Source of the DNA: Streptomyces qinglanensis
GTDB taxonomy: Bacteria > Actinomycetota > Actinomycetes > Streptomycetales > Streptomycetaceae
DNA: 64,000 nucleotides
Reading direction: 5' to 3'
Assembly: GCF_900111245.1 (NCBI RefSeq)
Contig: NZ_FOGO01000002.1
Location: forward strand, 310,001-374,000
The notes beneath the pieces were generated by a model that did no database searches, had not been told where the DNA came from, and saw only the letters and a list, made by a program, of their open reading frames with translations. The position numbers and the translations under genes are program-made. Below, piece by piece: positions 7,285-17,430 of the stretch; the stretch's first letter is position 1; every line of letters starts with the position of its first letter.

Positions 7285-8765
7285 ACAAGCCCCTGCGCCG
7301 CATCGCGATCTTCTGCGGTCTGCTGGTCCTGGCCCTGCTCGTACGGACCAACTGGCTGCAGTTCGTCCAGGCGGACGAGCTCAAGACCGACCCGAAGAAC
7401 CGGCGCGTGGACATCGCGCGCTACGCCCAGCCCCGCGGCAACATCATCGTGGACGGCAAGGCGGTCACCGGCTCGACGGTCGTCAACGGCACCGACTTCA
7501 AGTACAAGCGCACCTACAAGAACGGCAAGCTGTGGTCGCCGGTCACGGGGTACGCCTCCCAGCGGATCGGCGCCAACCAGTTGGAGAAGCTCTACGACTC
7601 GTTCCTGACGGGCGACGACGACCGGCTGTTCTTCAACCGCACGATCGACATGATCACCGGGAAGCCGCAGAAGGGCGGCAACGTCGTCACGACGCTGAAC
7701 GCCAAGGCGCAGAAGGCGGCCTACGACGGGCTCGGCGACAAGAAGGGCGCCGTCGCGGCGATCAACCCGAAGACCGGCGCCATCCTCGCGCTGGCCAACA
7801 AGCCCTCCTACGACCCGTCCACCTTCGCGGGCGTCAGCGGCGAGGACGGGGAGAAGTTCAAGAAGCTGGACGACGACGAGGACCAGCCGATGCTCAACCG
7901 GGCGCTGCGCCAGACGTACCCGCCCGGCTCCACCTTCAAGGTCGTCACCGCGGCTGCGGGGCTGGAGAGCGGGGACTACGACCTCGACTCCAAGACGGAC
8001 TCCGAGGACCCGTACCGGCTGCCGAACTCGTCCACCGACCTGGGCAACGAGGGCAACAACCCGGCCTGCAAGAACGCCTCGATCCGGGTCGCGCTCCAGT
8101 GGTCGTGCAACACCGTCTTCGCGAAGATGAGTGACCAGTTGGGCAACGACAAGATGATCGAGGAAGCCGAGAAGTTCGGCTTCGAGAAGGACGTCAAGGG
8201 CGGCACACTGGACCCCGACCTGGACACTCCGGTGCGGCCCGCGAAGAGCATCTACCCCAAGGACAACCGTCCGCAGAACGCGATGGCGGGCATCGGCCAG
8301 GCGTCCAACCGCGCCACCCCGCTGCAGATGGCCATGGTCGCCTCGGCCGTCGCCAACGACGGCAAGCTGATGAAGCCCTACATGGTCGACCAGCTCGTCG
8401 CACCGAACCTCAACGTGGTCGAGCAGACCAAGCCGGAGGAGCTGAGCCGGCCGGTCTCGTCGGAGAACGCGCAGAAGCTCCAGTCGGCCATGGAGACGGT
8501 CGTGGAGAAGGGCACCGGAAAGTCGGGCCAGATCCCCGGCGTCACGGTGGGCGGCAAGACCGGTACCGCACAGCACGGCGAGAACAACAAGGACAATCCG
8601 TACGCATGGTTCATCTCGTACGCGAAGACCAGTGACGGATCTCCCGTCGCGGTCGCCGTCGTGGTGGAGAGTTCCGACACACTCCGCAGCGACATCGCGG
8701 GCGGCAAGCTGGCTGCCCCGATCGCCAAGGGCGTGATGGAGGCCGTCCTCGACGGCAAGCACTGA
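7281..8765 (+). CDS. pbpA: Class B penicillin-binding protein (PbpA)
   Basis: The product is 494 residues from GTG 7281, which overlaps the rodA stop. An N-terminal membrane helix (AIFCGLLVLALLVR, residues 9-22) anchors it with the catalytic part outside. All three transpeptidase motifs are present: PPGSTFK (Ser217, Lys220), SCN at 275-277 and KTG at 426-428, plus the NPKTGAILALANKPSYDP segment typical of this clade. It cross-links peptidoglycan made by the adjacent SEDS polymerase and is a likely target of beta-lactams. The pknB gene starts 179 bp downstream, after a palindromic element, so pknB may also have its own promoter. Confidence 0.95.
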   Translation: MNKPLRRIAIFCGLLVLALLVRTNWLQFVQADELKTDPKNRRVDIARYAQPRGNIIVDGKAVTGSTVVNGTDFKYKRTYKNGKLWSPVTGYASQRIGANQLEKLYDSFLTGDDDRLFFNRTIDMITGKPQKGGNVVTTLNAKAQKAAYDGLGDKKGAVAAINPKTGAILALANKPSYDPSTFAGVSGEDGEKFKKLDDDEDQPMLNRALRQTYPPGSTFKVVTAAAGLESGDYDLDSKTDSEDPYRLPNSSTDLGNEGNNPACKNASIRVALQWSCNTVFAKMSDQLGNDKMIEEAEKFGFEKDVKGGTLDPDLDTPVRPAKSIYPKDNRPQNAMAGIGQASNRATPLQMAMVASAVANDGKLMKPYMVDQLVAPNLNVVEQTKPEELSRPVSSENAQKLQSAMETVVEKGTGKSGQIPGVTVGGKTGTAQHGENNKDNPYAWFISYAKTSDGSPVAVAVVVESSDTLRSDIAGGKLAAPIAKGVMEAVLDGKH

Positions 8766-8866
8766 CGCACACCAGCAGCATCGGGTGAGGCCGGTCACCA
8801 CGGCCGCACCGGGCACGCACCCTGTGGCGGGTACCGTATGCCGAGCAGCACACCGCCGGGTCGCAA

Positions 8867-8909
8867 GCGTGGGGGTACCTCCCAGCCGGAGGCTGGGGGA
8901 GGTCCACGC
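8867..8909. repeat. 43-bp imperfect palindromic intergenic element
   Basis: Outer arms GCGT/ACGC and inner arms ACCTCCCAGCC/GGCTGGGGGAGGT surround the triplet GGA, in the pbpA-pknB gap. Similar CTCCCAGC...GCTGGGGGAG palindromes recur between genes in Streptomyces, as I recall; only this copy is in the window. It could act as a hairpin attenuating read-through from pbpA into pknB. It has no poly-T tail. Confidence 0.6.
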
Positions 8910-8944
8910 GCCGCGGCACGGAAGACCGGAGAGGGCTGGAGACT

Positions 8945-10906
<1,962 letters not shown>

Positions 10907-10969
10907 TCCACCGTCCGCACCGGACGGGGCTGGATGACAACCCGCCGGGCTGCACGCACCCGCATCGAC

Positions 10970-11019
10970 GGCGGGCGACGACCACGAGCCGGTAGTACCG
11001 GCTCCGGACGGCGCCCGCC
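10970..11019. terminator. Nested hairpin between convergent pknB and sortase genes
   Basis: An outer stem GGCGGGCG (10970-10977) / CGCCCGCC (11012-11019) encloses a perfect inner stem GAGCCGGTA/TACCGGCTC (10986-11004, one-base loop). It lies 64 bp after the pknB stop and can terminate transcription from that side, possibly also from the sortase genes. There is no U-tract, as is common in Streptomyces terminators. Confidence 0.7.
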
Positions 11020-11080
11020 GTTCGCGCATGCGCGGGGTGCGGCGGGCGTCTCGGGGTTGCGGGGTGCGGGGGATGCCCGG

Positions 11081-11153
11081 ATGCCGCGTGGCTGCCGGAT
11101 GCCGCTGCCGCTGCCGCAGGGTTGTCGCATGCCGCGTGGCTGCCGGATGCCGC
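11081..11153. repeat. 25-bp direct repeat, two copies
   Basis: Identical 25-bp copies at 11081-11105 and 11129-11153 begin ATGCCGCGTGGCTGCCGGAT and are 48 bp apart (start to start). Between them lie CCGCTGCCG and GTTGTCGC spacers. The stretch is noncoding on both strands, between the pknB terminator and the end of the first sortase gene, and looks like replication-slippage sequence. Confidence 0.65.
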
Positions 11154-11198
11154 AGGGTGTGCCGGATACCGGAAGGGTGTCGGCGCCCCGGGCTGGGC

Positions 11199-12365
11199 TC
11201 AGCGGAGTTCGGCCGGGGGTGTGCGGTCCTCGTCGACGTCCTCCGTGCGCACGAGTTCGCCCCAGACGACGTAGCGGTACTTCGACGTGTAGACCGGCGT
11301 GCAGGTGGTGAGCGTGATGTAGCGTCCACGCTCCTTCTTGCCCGACTCCTTCGGGATCGGGTCCACCACGTCGATGTTGTACTTCGAGGTCTGCGGCAGC
11401 GTCGCGAACACCTTGTACACGAACCAGGTGTTCTTGGTCTCGAAGACGACCGCGTCGCCCTTGGCCATCTTGTCGATGTTGTGGAACTTGGCCCCGTGCC
11501 CGTCGCGGTGCGCGGCGAGCGCGAAGTTGCCCGACTGGTCCTGCGGCAGCCCGGACTTGACGGGCTTGGTGTAGTAACCCGCGATGCCCTGGTTCAACTC
11601 TTCGGGATCGGTCCCCTTCTTGACCAGGATGTCGTCCGAGGACATCGACGGCACGTGCAGGAAGCCGATGCCGTCCCGGGTGTCGAGATCACCGGGGCCG
11701 CGGTCGGCCGCCCAGTGCTCGCGCACGCGATTGCTCTCCTTCGCGGCCTGCCGGTCGGCGAGCACGTTCGTCCACCACAGCGAGTAGACGACGAACAGCG
11801 CGAGGACCAGCCCTGCGGTGATGAGGAGTTCGCCGAACACCGCCACGGCCATCGCCATCGCCCCCCGCCCCGGAGACCCCGCGGAGTTGCTGGGCTCGGC
11901 GGGGGCATCGGGCTCCGCGGAGTCGTTGGGCTCGGCGGGGTCGCTGGGCTCGGCGGAATCGCTGGGCTCCGCGGGGTCGCTGGGCTCCGCGGACTTCTTG
12001 CTGTCCGCGGGGTCGTCGGACTCCGCGGAGTTCCCGGACCCCGCGGAGTTCCCGGACCCCGCGGAGTTCCTGGACCCCGCGGAGTCGTTGGACCCCGCGG
12101 AATCACCACTTTCCGCGGGCTTCGCACCCTCCGCGGAGCTCTCGGGATCCGCGGGGTTCTCGGACCCCGCGGGGTCGTCGGACTCGGCGGACTCCTCGCT
12201 CTCCGCGGACTTCTCGCTCTCCGCGGGGTCGTCGGACTCCGCGGGCTTCGCACCCTCCGCGGAGTTCCCGGACCCCGCGGACTTCTCGCTCTCCGCGGCG
12301 GCGGTCTCGTCAGCCGGGTCCGGGGTTTCCGTCGTTCGGGCGGTCTCCCGCTTGCCCTTGCTCAC
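11199..12365 (-). CDS. Class E sortase with long acidic repeat tail
   Basis: The product is 388 residues from ATG 12365. Residues 20-160 are a cytoplasmic low-complexity tail of Ser/Ala/Glu/Asp/Pro units (NSAGSGNSAGSGNSAES). A membrane helix follows (MAVAVFGELLITAGLVLALFVVYSLWW). The C-terminal 200 residues are the sortase barrel with catalytic His in FALAAHRDGHG, Cys in TLTTCTP and Arg in SKYRYVVW. Class E sortases attach LAXTG-type proteins, such as chaplins in Streptomyces, to peptidoglycan. It is the last of three sortase genes in a minus-strand set, 59 bp after the second. The tail is about 140 residues longer than typical sortases need and is encoded by repeated GGAnCCCGCGGAG-like units. 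Confidence 0.93.
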   Translation of the reverse strand: MSKGKRETARTTETPDPADETAAAESEKSAGSGNSAEGAKPAESDDPAESEKSAESEESAESDDPAGSENPADPESSAEGAKPAESGDSAGSNDSAGSRNSAGSGNSAGSGNSAESDDPADSKKSAEPSDPAEPSDSAEPSDPAEPNDSAEPDAPAEPSNSAGSPGRGAMAMAVAVFGELLITAGLVLALFVVYSLWWTNVLADRQAAKESNRVREHWAADRGPGDLDTRDGIGFLHVPSMSSDDILVKKGTDPEELNQGIAGYYTKPVKSGLPQDQSGNFALAAHRDGHGAKFHNIDKMAKGDAVVFETKNTWFVYKVFATLPQTSKYNIDVVDPIPKESGKKERGRYITLTTCTPVYTSKYRYVVWGELVRTEDVDEDRTPPAELR

Positions 12366-12424
12366 CTGCTGCCGCCTCCGCCGCCGTCTCGCTGGTCACC
12401 ACACCGGGCTCCGCCCGCCGGGTG

Positions 12425-13975
12425 TCAGTCGACGAGCGCGTCCGGCTTGCCCTTGCTGCGCGGACGTTCGTCCACCATTTTGCCCCAGACGATCAGACGG
12501 TACTTGGATGTGAATTCCGGTGTGCAGGTGGTGAGTGTGATGTAACGACCGGGCTCCGAGAAACCCGACTTGGGCGGAACCGGGTCGATCACCCCCGTAT
12601 CGGACGGAGGGGTGGACGGAAGCTGGCGCGTCACCTTGTACGTGTAGTACTTCGACCGGGTCTCGACCACGACCTCGTCGCCCGTCCGCAACTTGTTGAT
12701 GTAGCGGAATGGTTCACCGTGGGTGTTGCGGTGCCCTGCGAGGGCGAAGTTGCCCTTCTCGTCCCAGGGCATGCCGGTCTTGAGGGGCTTCTTGTCGTAG
12801 TGGCCGACCATGCCCTTGTCCAGCACCTTCTCCTTGGAGACGCCTTGGGCGACGGGCCGGGTGATGTCGATCTTCGGGATGTGGATGATCGCGAAGCCTT
12901 CGCCGGGTTTGAAGGCACCGGCCTTGCGTTCGGGGTCGACACCGTCCTCGGGGTCGCTGTCGTCCCATTGCTTCTGGAGCTGGTCGGTGGCGCCGTTCGC
13001 CTGCTGGTCGGCGCGGACGTTGGTCCACCAGAGCTGGTAGGCGACGAACAGCAGCATCAGCACACCGCATGTGATGAACACCTCGCCGATGGCCCGGCTG
13101 GCGATGATGCCGGGGCCCGGCCGCAGCGCGCGGGCGGCCCTGCGGGCCTCCAACCGGGTCGGTCCGGGCAGGCGCTCCGTGCGCGACCGGGGAGGGAACT
13201 CCTCGGCGCGCGGTTGCCGCAGCCCCACGGTGCTGCGGTCGTCCTGGTCCTGCTGCCCTCCGTCCGCGTACCGACCCTCCTGAGGCCGACCACCTCGGCG
13301 CGCCCGCTCCTGAGGTCTCTGTCCCTGGTGTCCCTGGGCTCCCTGATGTCTCTGGGCTCCCTGGTGTCTCTGGGCTCCCTGGTGTCTCTGGGTGTTCTGG
13401 TGCCCCTGTCCCTGGTACCCCTGGACCGGTCCCCGTTCGGGCTCGAACGGGGCGGTCCCCGGCGGTCGGCGGCCGCTCGGGCCGCTCTCCGGCTCCGCAG
13501 GAGGAACGGGCCCCCGGACGAACCGCGGCTCCGGCTCGGCCGTCGGTGCCTGCTGTCCCGGCTGCGACTGCGGCGGCTGTGCGGACCCCGTGTACGGCTC
13601 GTACGGTGCTGCCGTGTACCAGGCGGCCTCCTGGCCCGCGTCGGCCGCGTACGGGCCTCCAGCCGCCGCCTGCGGGCCCGGCGGCGGCTGCACCGACCCC
13701 CGGTGGGCCTGCGGCCCGGACGGCGGCGGCTCCGGCTGCGCGTGCGGGTGCCGCTCCGGCCCCGGCTGCGAACGGGGCGGCCCCGGCTGCGAACGGGACG
13801 GCTCCGGCTGCGAACGGGGCGGCTCCGGCTGCGGCGGACGCTGGCCCGGGAGCGGGTCGTTGAGCGGGTCCGCGAGGGCGTCGACGGCCGCGCGGTAGCG
13901 GTCGTACTCGGGGTCGTTCCCGGACCCGTACCGGTGGCTGTCCGCCTCCTCGCCACCGCGATGGCCCGGCGTCAC
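12425..13975 (-). CDS. Class E sortase with Pro/Gln-rich N-terminal extension
   Basis: The start is GTG 13975, which shares GTGA with the pabA stop; earlier frames run inside pabA and were rejected. The product is 516 residues. Residues 1-290 form an extended low-complexity cytoplasmic region with local repeats such as RSQPGPPRSQPG and HQGAQRHQGAQ. A membrane helix follows (AIGEVFITCGVLMLLFVAYQLWW), then the sortase domain with FALAGHRNTHG (His), TLTTCTPEFTS (Cys) and SKYRLIVWG (Arg). The function is transpeptidation of LAXTG-class surface proteins to the wall. It is coupled to pabA upstream and followed by another sortase gene. A J-shaped DNA repeat of about 15-21 bp (13316-13420) underlies the HQGAQ repeats. 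Confidence 0.93.
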   Translation of the reverse strand: MTPGHRGGEEADSHRYGSGNDPEYDRYRAAVDALADPLNDPLPGQRPPQPEPPRSQPEPSRSQPGPPRSQPGPERHPHAQPEPPPSGPQAHRGSVQPPPGPQAAAGGPYAADAGQEAAWYTAAPYEPYTGSAQPPQSQPGQQAPTAEPEPRFVRGPVPPAEPESGPSGRRPPGTAPFEPERGPVQGYQGQGHQNTQRHQGAQRHQGAQRHQGAQGHQGQRPQERARRGGRPQEGRYADGGQQDQDDRSTVGLRQPRAEEFPPRSRTERLPGPTRLEARRAARALRPGPGIIASRAIGEVFITCGVLMLLFVAYQLWWTNVRADQQANGATDQLQKQWDDSDPEDGVDPERKAGAFKPGEGFAIIHIPKIDITRPVAQGVSKEKVLDKGMVGHYDKKPLKTGMPWDEKGNFALAGHRNTHGEPFRYINKLRTGDEVVVETRSKYYTYKVTRQLPSTPPSDTGVIDPVPPKSGFSEPGRYITLTTCTPEFTSKYRLIVWGKMVDERPRSKGKPDALVD

Positions 13976-14673
13976 CCGGTGACCGTCCCCAGACCGGCGC
14001 CGCGCGGCACCTCCAGCCCCGCGGAGCGCTCCACGGCGCCGGTGTCCCCGCAGCGCACCAGCCAGTTGGCCAGCATCAGGTGGCCGCACTCGGTGAGGAC
14101 CGACTCGGGGTGGAACTGGACCCCCTCGACGGGCAGCTCGCGGTGGCGCAGCCCCATCACCAGACCGGCCTCGCGGGCGCCGCCCTCCTCCGGAGCGGGG
14201 GTGGCGGCATCCGCGCCACCCGGCGCCGTCCAGGCGGTGATCTCCAGGGGGTCCGGGAGTGCGCCCCGGACGGCCAGCGAGTGGTAGCGCGTCGCGGTGA
14301 AGGGCGAGGGCAGTCCGGCGAACACGCCCGCGCCCTCGTGCGAGACGACGGAGGTCTTCCCGTGCAGCAGCTCCGGGGCCCGGCCGACGACGCCGCCATA
14401 GGCGACCGCCATCGACTGCATGCCCAGGCAGACGCCGAAGACGGGGATCCCGCGGTCCGCGCAGTGCCGCACCATGCTGATGCAGACTCCGGCCTCCTCG
14501 GGTGCACCCGGACCGGGGGAGAGGAGTACGCCGTCGAAGCCCGCCTCTGCGTGCCCCGGCTCGACCTCGTCGTTGCGGACCACCTCGCAGGTGGCACCGA
14601 GCTGGTAGAGGTACTGGACGAGGTTGAAGACGAAGCTGTCGTAGTTGTCCACGACCAGGATCCGGGCGCTCAC
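13972..14673 (-). CDS. pabA: Aminodeoxychorismate/anthranilate synthase glutamine amidotransferase (PabA/TrpG type)
   Basis: The product is 233 residues from GTG 14673, which has an ideal ribosome site (GGAGG, 6-7 nt away). It is a class I glutamine amidotransferase: ILVVDNYDSFVFNL at the N-terminus, LSPGPGAPEEAG, nucleophile Cys in VFGVCLGMQSMAVAYGG, and the His/Glu pair in GVQFHPESVLTECG. It supplies ammonia from glutamine to a chorismate-binding subunit for p-aminobenzoate (folate) or anthranilate. The partner is not in the window, so PabA and TrpG cannot be told apart here. It overlaps a small membrane-protein gene upstream and a sortase gene downstream by 4 bp each, an unexpected setting for a folate gene. 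Residues 175-195 form a divergent Ala/Gly/Glu insert. Confidence 0.9.
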   Translation of the reverse strand: MSARILVVDNYDSFVFNLVQYLYQLGATCEVVRNDEVEPGHAEAGFDGVLLSPGPGAPEEAGVCISMVRHCADRGIPVFGVCLGMQSMAVAYGGVVGRAPELLHGKTSVVSHEGAGVFAGLPSPFTATRYHSLAVRGALPDPLEITAWTAPGGADAATPAPEEGGAREAGLVMGLRHRELPVEGVQFHPESVLTECGHLMLANWLVRCGDTGAVERSAGLEVPRGAGLGTVTG

Positions 14674-14885
14674 GCCGTACCTCCCGCGACCGCGCCCGCG
14701 CCCGCCACCCCGGCGCCCCGGCCGGCGGCGTCGTCCACCGTCACGTCGTTGAAGGGCAGCAGCGGCTCCGCCCACGGGAAGACGTACTGGAACAGCAGAA
14801 AGACGACCCCGGTCACCAGCACCGCCGAAATCAGTGCGCGTACATACACGTTGCCCGGCAGATGTCGCCAGATCCAGCCGTACAT
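14670..14885 (-). CDS. Small single-pass membrane protein
   Basis: The product is 71 residues from ATG 14885 (MYGWIWRHLPGNVYVRALIS). One hydrophobic helix is visible (residues 16-40, ALISAVLVTGVVFLLFQYVFPW), followed by PLLPFNDVTVDD and a Gly/Ala tail. The product is not assigned to a characterised family. An in-frame ATG 15 codons earlier exists; neither start has a convincing ribosome site. The stop overlaps the pabA start as GTGA, so the genes are coupled, and it lies between the third and second sortase genes. A role with the sortases or in the membrane is inference only. Confidence 0.75.
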   Translation of the reverse strand: MYGWIWRHLPGNVYVRALISAVLVTGVVFLLFQYVFPWAEPLLPFNDVTVDDAAGRGAGVAGAGAVAGGTA

Positions 14886-14971
14886 CCCGCGATGCCGTCC
14901 TCTCTCCTCCCGCGCCCGTCGGGCACGCATGCCGTTCGGCCCACCCAAGAGTACGGCGTCAGAGTACGGCC

Positions 14972-15778
14972 TCAGCGCGTGAGCGCGTCCGGCTTCCCCG
15001 CGCTCGCCGGCCGGGTGGCGTCCAGCCGCGCCCAGGCGATCAGCCGGTGGCTGCTGCCCCACTCCGGATCGCAGGTGGTGAGGGTGAGATAGCGGCCGGG
15101 GCGGTCGAAGGGGGCGGCCGCCGGGTCGACGGGAGCGGGCACCGGATCGAGCACTCCGGTGTCACCGGGAAGCGTGCGGTAGGGGCGCCGGGTGAGCGTG
15201 TAGGTGTACCAGGTGTCACCGTTCGTGACGAACACGTGGTCGCCGGGGCGCAGCTCGGGGAAGTCCTTGAACGGGTCCCCGTAGGTGCGGCGGTGCCCGG
15301 CGACGGCGAAGTTGCCCCGCTCACCGAGGTCCGCGGTGCGGGTGTAGTGGCCGAGTCCCTTGCGCAGCGTGCCCGGGCGGGTGTTCTCCAGGACGGGCCG
15401 CGACCAGTCGCGGCCGAACCGCGGGACGTACATCACGGCGAACCCCTCGCCGTCCTCGTGACCGGTGTGTGCCGGGCCGCCGCCGGGGGTGCCCGCAGCC
15501 GGGCTCTCGCCGTCCTGCGGCTGCTCCTCGCCGCCGCCACCGGGGGCCGGATCCTGCGGGCTGCCGGGCTCGGCACCGGGGCCGCGGGAGTCGCCGGGCG
15601 CGGGCTGGGCCGACCACTGCTTCCGGAGCCTGGCGATCTCGTCGTCCGCGGCCCGGTCGGCGCGCATCCCCGTCCAGTACAGGAGGTGGACGACGAAGAG
15701 CACGATCAGCACCCCGACGGTGATGCACAGCTCACTCAGCCCGCGGACGACCGCCCGTAACGCCGCTCCGTCCCGCAC
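14972..15778 (-). CDS. Class E sortase (third copy, first in the set)
   Basis: The product is 268 residues from GTG 15778. A short cytoplasmic start is followed at once by a membrane helix (GLSELCITVGVLIVLFVVHLLYW), a Pro/Gly linker (about 50-105), then the sortase domain with FAVAGHRRTYG (His), TLTTCDPEWG (Cys) and SHRLIAWARL (Arg). It has the most conventional length of the three. It ends KPDALTR, and the second sortase ends KPDALVD, suggesting recent common ancestry of these two. It is transcribed towards the small membrane gene, 86 bp away. Surface proteins with LAXTG signals were not found in this window. Confidence 0.93.
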   Translation of the reverse strand: MRDGAALRAVVRGLSELCITVGVLIVLFVVHLLYWTGMRADRAADDEIARLRKQWSAQPAPGDSRGPGAEPGSPQDPAPGGGGEEQPQDGESPAAGTPGGGPAHTGHEDGEGFAVMYVPRFGRDWSRPVLENTRPGTLRKGLGHYTRTADLGERGNFAVAGHRRTYGDPFKDFPELRPGDHVFVTNGDTWYTYTLTRRPYRTLPGDTGVLDPVPAPVDPAAAPFDRPGRYLTLTTCDPEWGSSHRLIAWARLDATRPASAGKPDALTR

Positions 15779-15887
15779 CGCTGCCCCACTTCCCGTCCGC
15801 CGCGGACATCTGCGCCGCGGACGCCTGGCGCCGCGGACCTGTTCGGCATGGACGTGCTCGACCTGGACGGGCCCGGTGCGGGCACGC

Positions 15888-16625
15888 TCACCGCACGGGC
15901 TCGGCCTGCTGGAGATCCACTGTGCCGGAGTAGCCGGGAAGAGTCATCGCCTTGTGCTCCTCGACTTTCCAGCCGAGGCCGTAGGCGTCCACGTACTCGA
16001 GGTAGTTGCGGATCGCGGGAGCCTCGTCCAGCGCGGTGCGCAGCTTCTCCCGGTCCCCGACGGCGCTGACCTTGTAGGGCGGGGAGTAGACGCGGCCCTG
16101 CAGGATGAGGGTGTTGCCGACGCAGCGCACGGCGCTGGTGGAGATGAGCCGCTGGTCCATCACCTCGATGCCCTCGGCGCCGCCCCGCCACAGGGCGTTG
16201 ACCACCGCCTGCAGGTCCTGCTGGTGGATGACCAGGTCGTTGGGCTCGGGGTCGGGAAGTCCGGGGACCTTGGCCGTGGCGTTGCTGGGGGCGTCGTCCA
16301 AGGTGACGGTCAGCCCCTGGCCGGAGAGCTTCTTGAGTCCCGCGCGCTTCTCCAGGTCGTCGAGCCTGCGGTCCTGGTCGCGGGTGCTGCCGTCGTCGCG
16401 GCGGGCGAGCTTGTCGACCTGGCGGCGGAGTCCGGCCGCCTGGCGGTCCAGCTCCGCGTTCTGCCTGCTGCGCTCCTGGATGAGGTCGGAGAGCCGCAGC
16501 ATCGAGCTGTCGCTGCGGATGTTCGTCCCTTGCGCCGTGTTGAAGCTGACCCAGAAGATGAGGCCCGCGAGGGCGAAGACACCTATGGCAGCCAGCCGTG
16601 CAGGCCGGATGAACGATCTGGTCAC
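15888..16625 (-). CDS. DUF881 membrane-anchored protein
   Basis: The product is 245 residues from GTG 16625, with GGAGG about 17 nt upstream and AAGGG nearer. The N-terminal helix (LAAIGVFALAGLIFWVSFN, residues 11-29) anchors an extracytoplasmic coiled coil (about 40-95, rich in Leu/Arg/Gln/Asp heptads) and a C-terminal DUF881 domain with GQGLTVTLDDAP, NDLVIHQQDLQAVVNALW and GAEGIEVMDQRL. DUF881 proteins are found beside crgA and other division genes in actinobacteria; the fold resembles septal coiled-coil proteins, but the biochemical role is not established. It is divergent from crgA, and the two share a 102-bp promoter region. Confidence 0.92.
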   Translation of the reverse strand: MTRSFIRPARLAAIGVFALAGLIFWVSFNTAQGTNIRSDSSMLRLSDLIQERSRQNAELDRQAAGLRRQVDKLARRDDGSTRDQDRRLDDLEKRAGLKKLSGQGLTVTLDDAPSNATAKVPGLPDPEPNDLVIHQQDLQAVVNALWRGGAEGIEVMDQRLISTSAVRCVGNTLILQGRVYSPPYKVSAVGDREKLRTALDEAPAIRNYLEYVDAYGLGWKVEEHKAMTLPGYSGTVDLQQAEPVR

Positions 16626-16727
16626 CGTACCCTTGTCTCCCTCCGCCCTGGGAAAGCACTACGCTAACGGACCACCGTCCCTATGGGCCGTACGGCGGTC
16701 AGCAGAGCATCGACAGGAGAGTCTCTC

Positions 16728-16988
16728 GTGCCGAAGTCACGTACCCGAAAGAAAGCGGACTTCACGCCCCCGCCGGAGAAGAAGGCCACCAACATCGACC
16801 TGCGTGGTGGCGGACGCCGCTGGGTGGCACCGCTGATGCTGGCGATGTTCGGCATCGGCCTCGCCTGGATCGTGGTGTTCTACGTCACCAACAACTCGCT
16901 TCCGGTCGAGTCGCTGGGCAACTGGAACATCGTGGTCGGCTTCGGCTTCATCGCGACGGGCTTCGTCGTCTCCACCCAGTGGAAATAA
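16728..16988 (+). CDS. crgA: CrgA: septation regulator of actinomycetes
   Basis: The product is 86 residues from GTG 16728, chosen because AGGAGA lies 7-8 nt upstream; frames opening earlier lack this. The N-terminus is basic ([19 protein letters not shown]), followed by two membrane helices ([21 protein letters not shown] and [15 protein letters not shown]). CrgA inhibits FtsZ ring formation and coordinates sporulation septation in Streptomyces, and recruits FtsI/FtsQ-type proteins in Mycobacterium. Length and sequence are typical. Immediately downstream lies a cluster of DnaA boxes, the first only 3 bp past the stop codon. Confidence 0.96.
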   Translation: MPKSRTRKKADFTPPPEKKATNIDLRGGGRRWVAPLMLAMFGIGLAWIVVFYVTNNSLPVESLGNWNIVVGFGFIATGFVVSTQWK

Positions 16989-16991
16989 GAG

Positions 16992-17249
16992 TTATCCACA
17001 GGCTGATCCACAGCCTTGGATAACTCACAAGATCTGTGGATAACTTTCTGGGTGTTGACGCCGATGTGACTGCGCGAGCGGCCGGAAGGGCTCAGGTCGG
17101 CCCTGCAATAGCAAGGGATGGGCACACCTGAGCGAAGGCGCCCTCGGGTGGACCACACCGTGCACAAGATTCCGCACCCGCTGTGGACAACCGAGGATCG
17201 AGCCCGCTTTCGAGCACCGCACGAAGGTCTCGGCACCCGGTTGTCCACC
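16992..17249. promoter_or_regulatory. DnaA-box cluster outside oriC (crgA-rhomboid gap)
   Basis: In the 442-bp gap after crgA there are perfect or near-perfect DnaA boxes: TTATCCACA at 16992-17000, TGATCCACA at 17004-17012, TTATCCAAG (minus) at 17015-17023, TTATCCACA (minus) at 17035-17043, TTGTCCACA (minus) at 17182-17190 and TTGTCCACC at 17241-17249. The first four lie in 52 bp. Clusters of this type near oriC in S. coelicolor bind DnaA and restrain initiation (work of Smulczyk-Krawczyszyn and colleagues). The rest of the gap holds no gene. Confidence 0.85.
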
Positions 17250-17430
17250 GGAGTCCAGGGCGGCCGGCGAACCGCGGCCGACCCGGCCCGGCCCCCGCCG
17301 GGCGGACTGCCGTGGCCCCTGGTGGTGACCGATCTCACGGGCACGACGTGGGGGGGGCGGTACTCATACGCCCCGCCACGGACGCCCAGCCCGACCCAGC
17401 CCGACCCGACCCGACCCGACTCGAGTCAGG

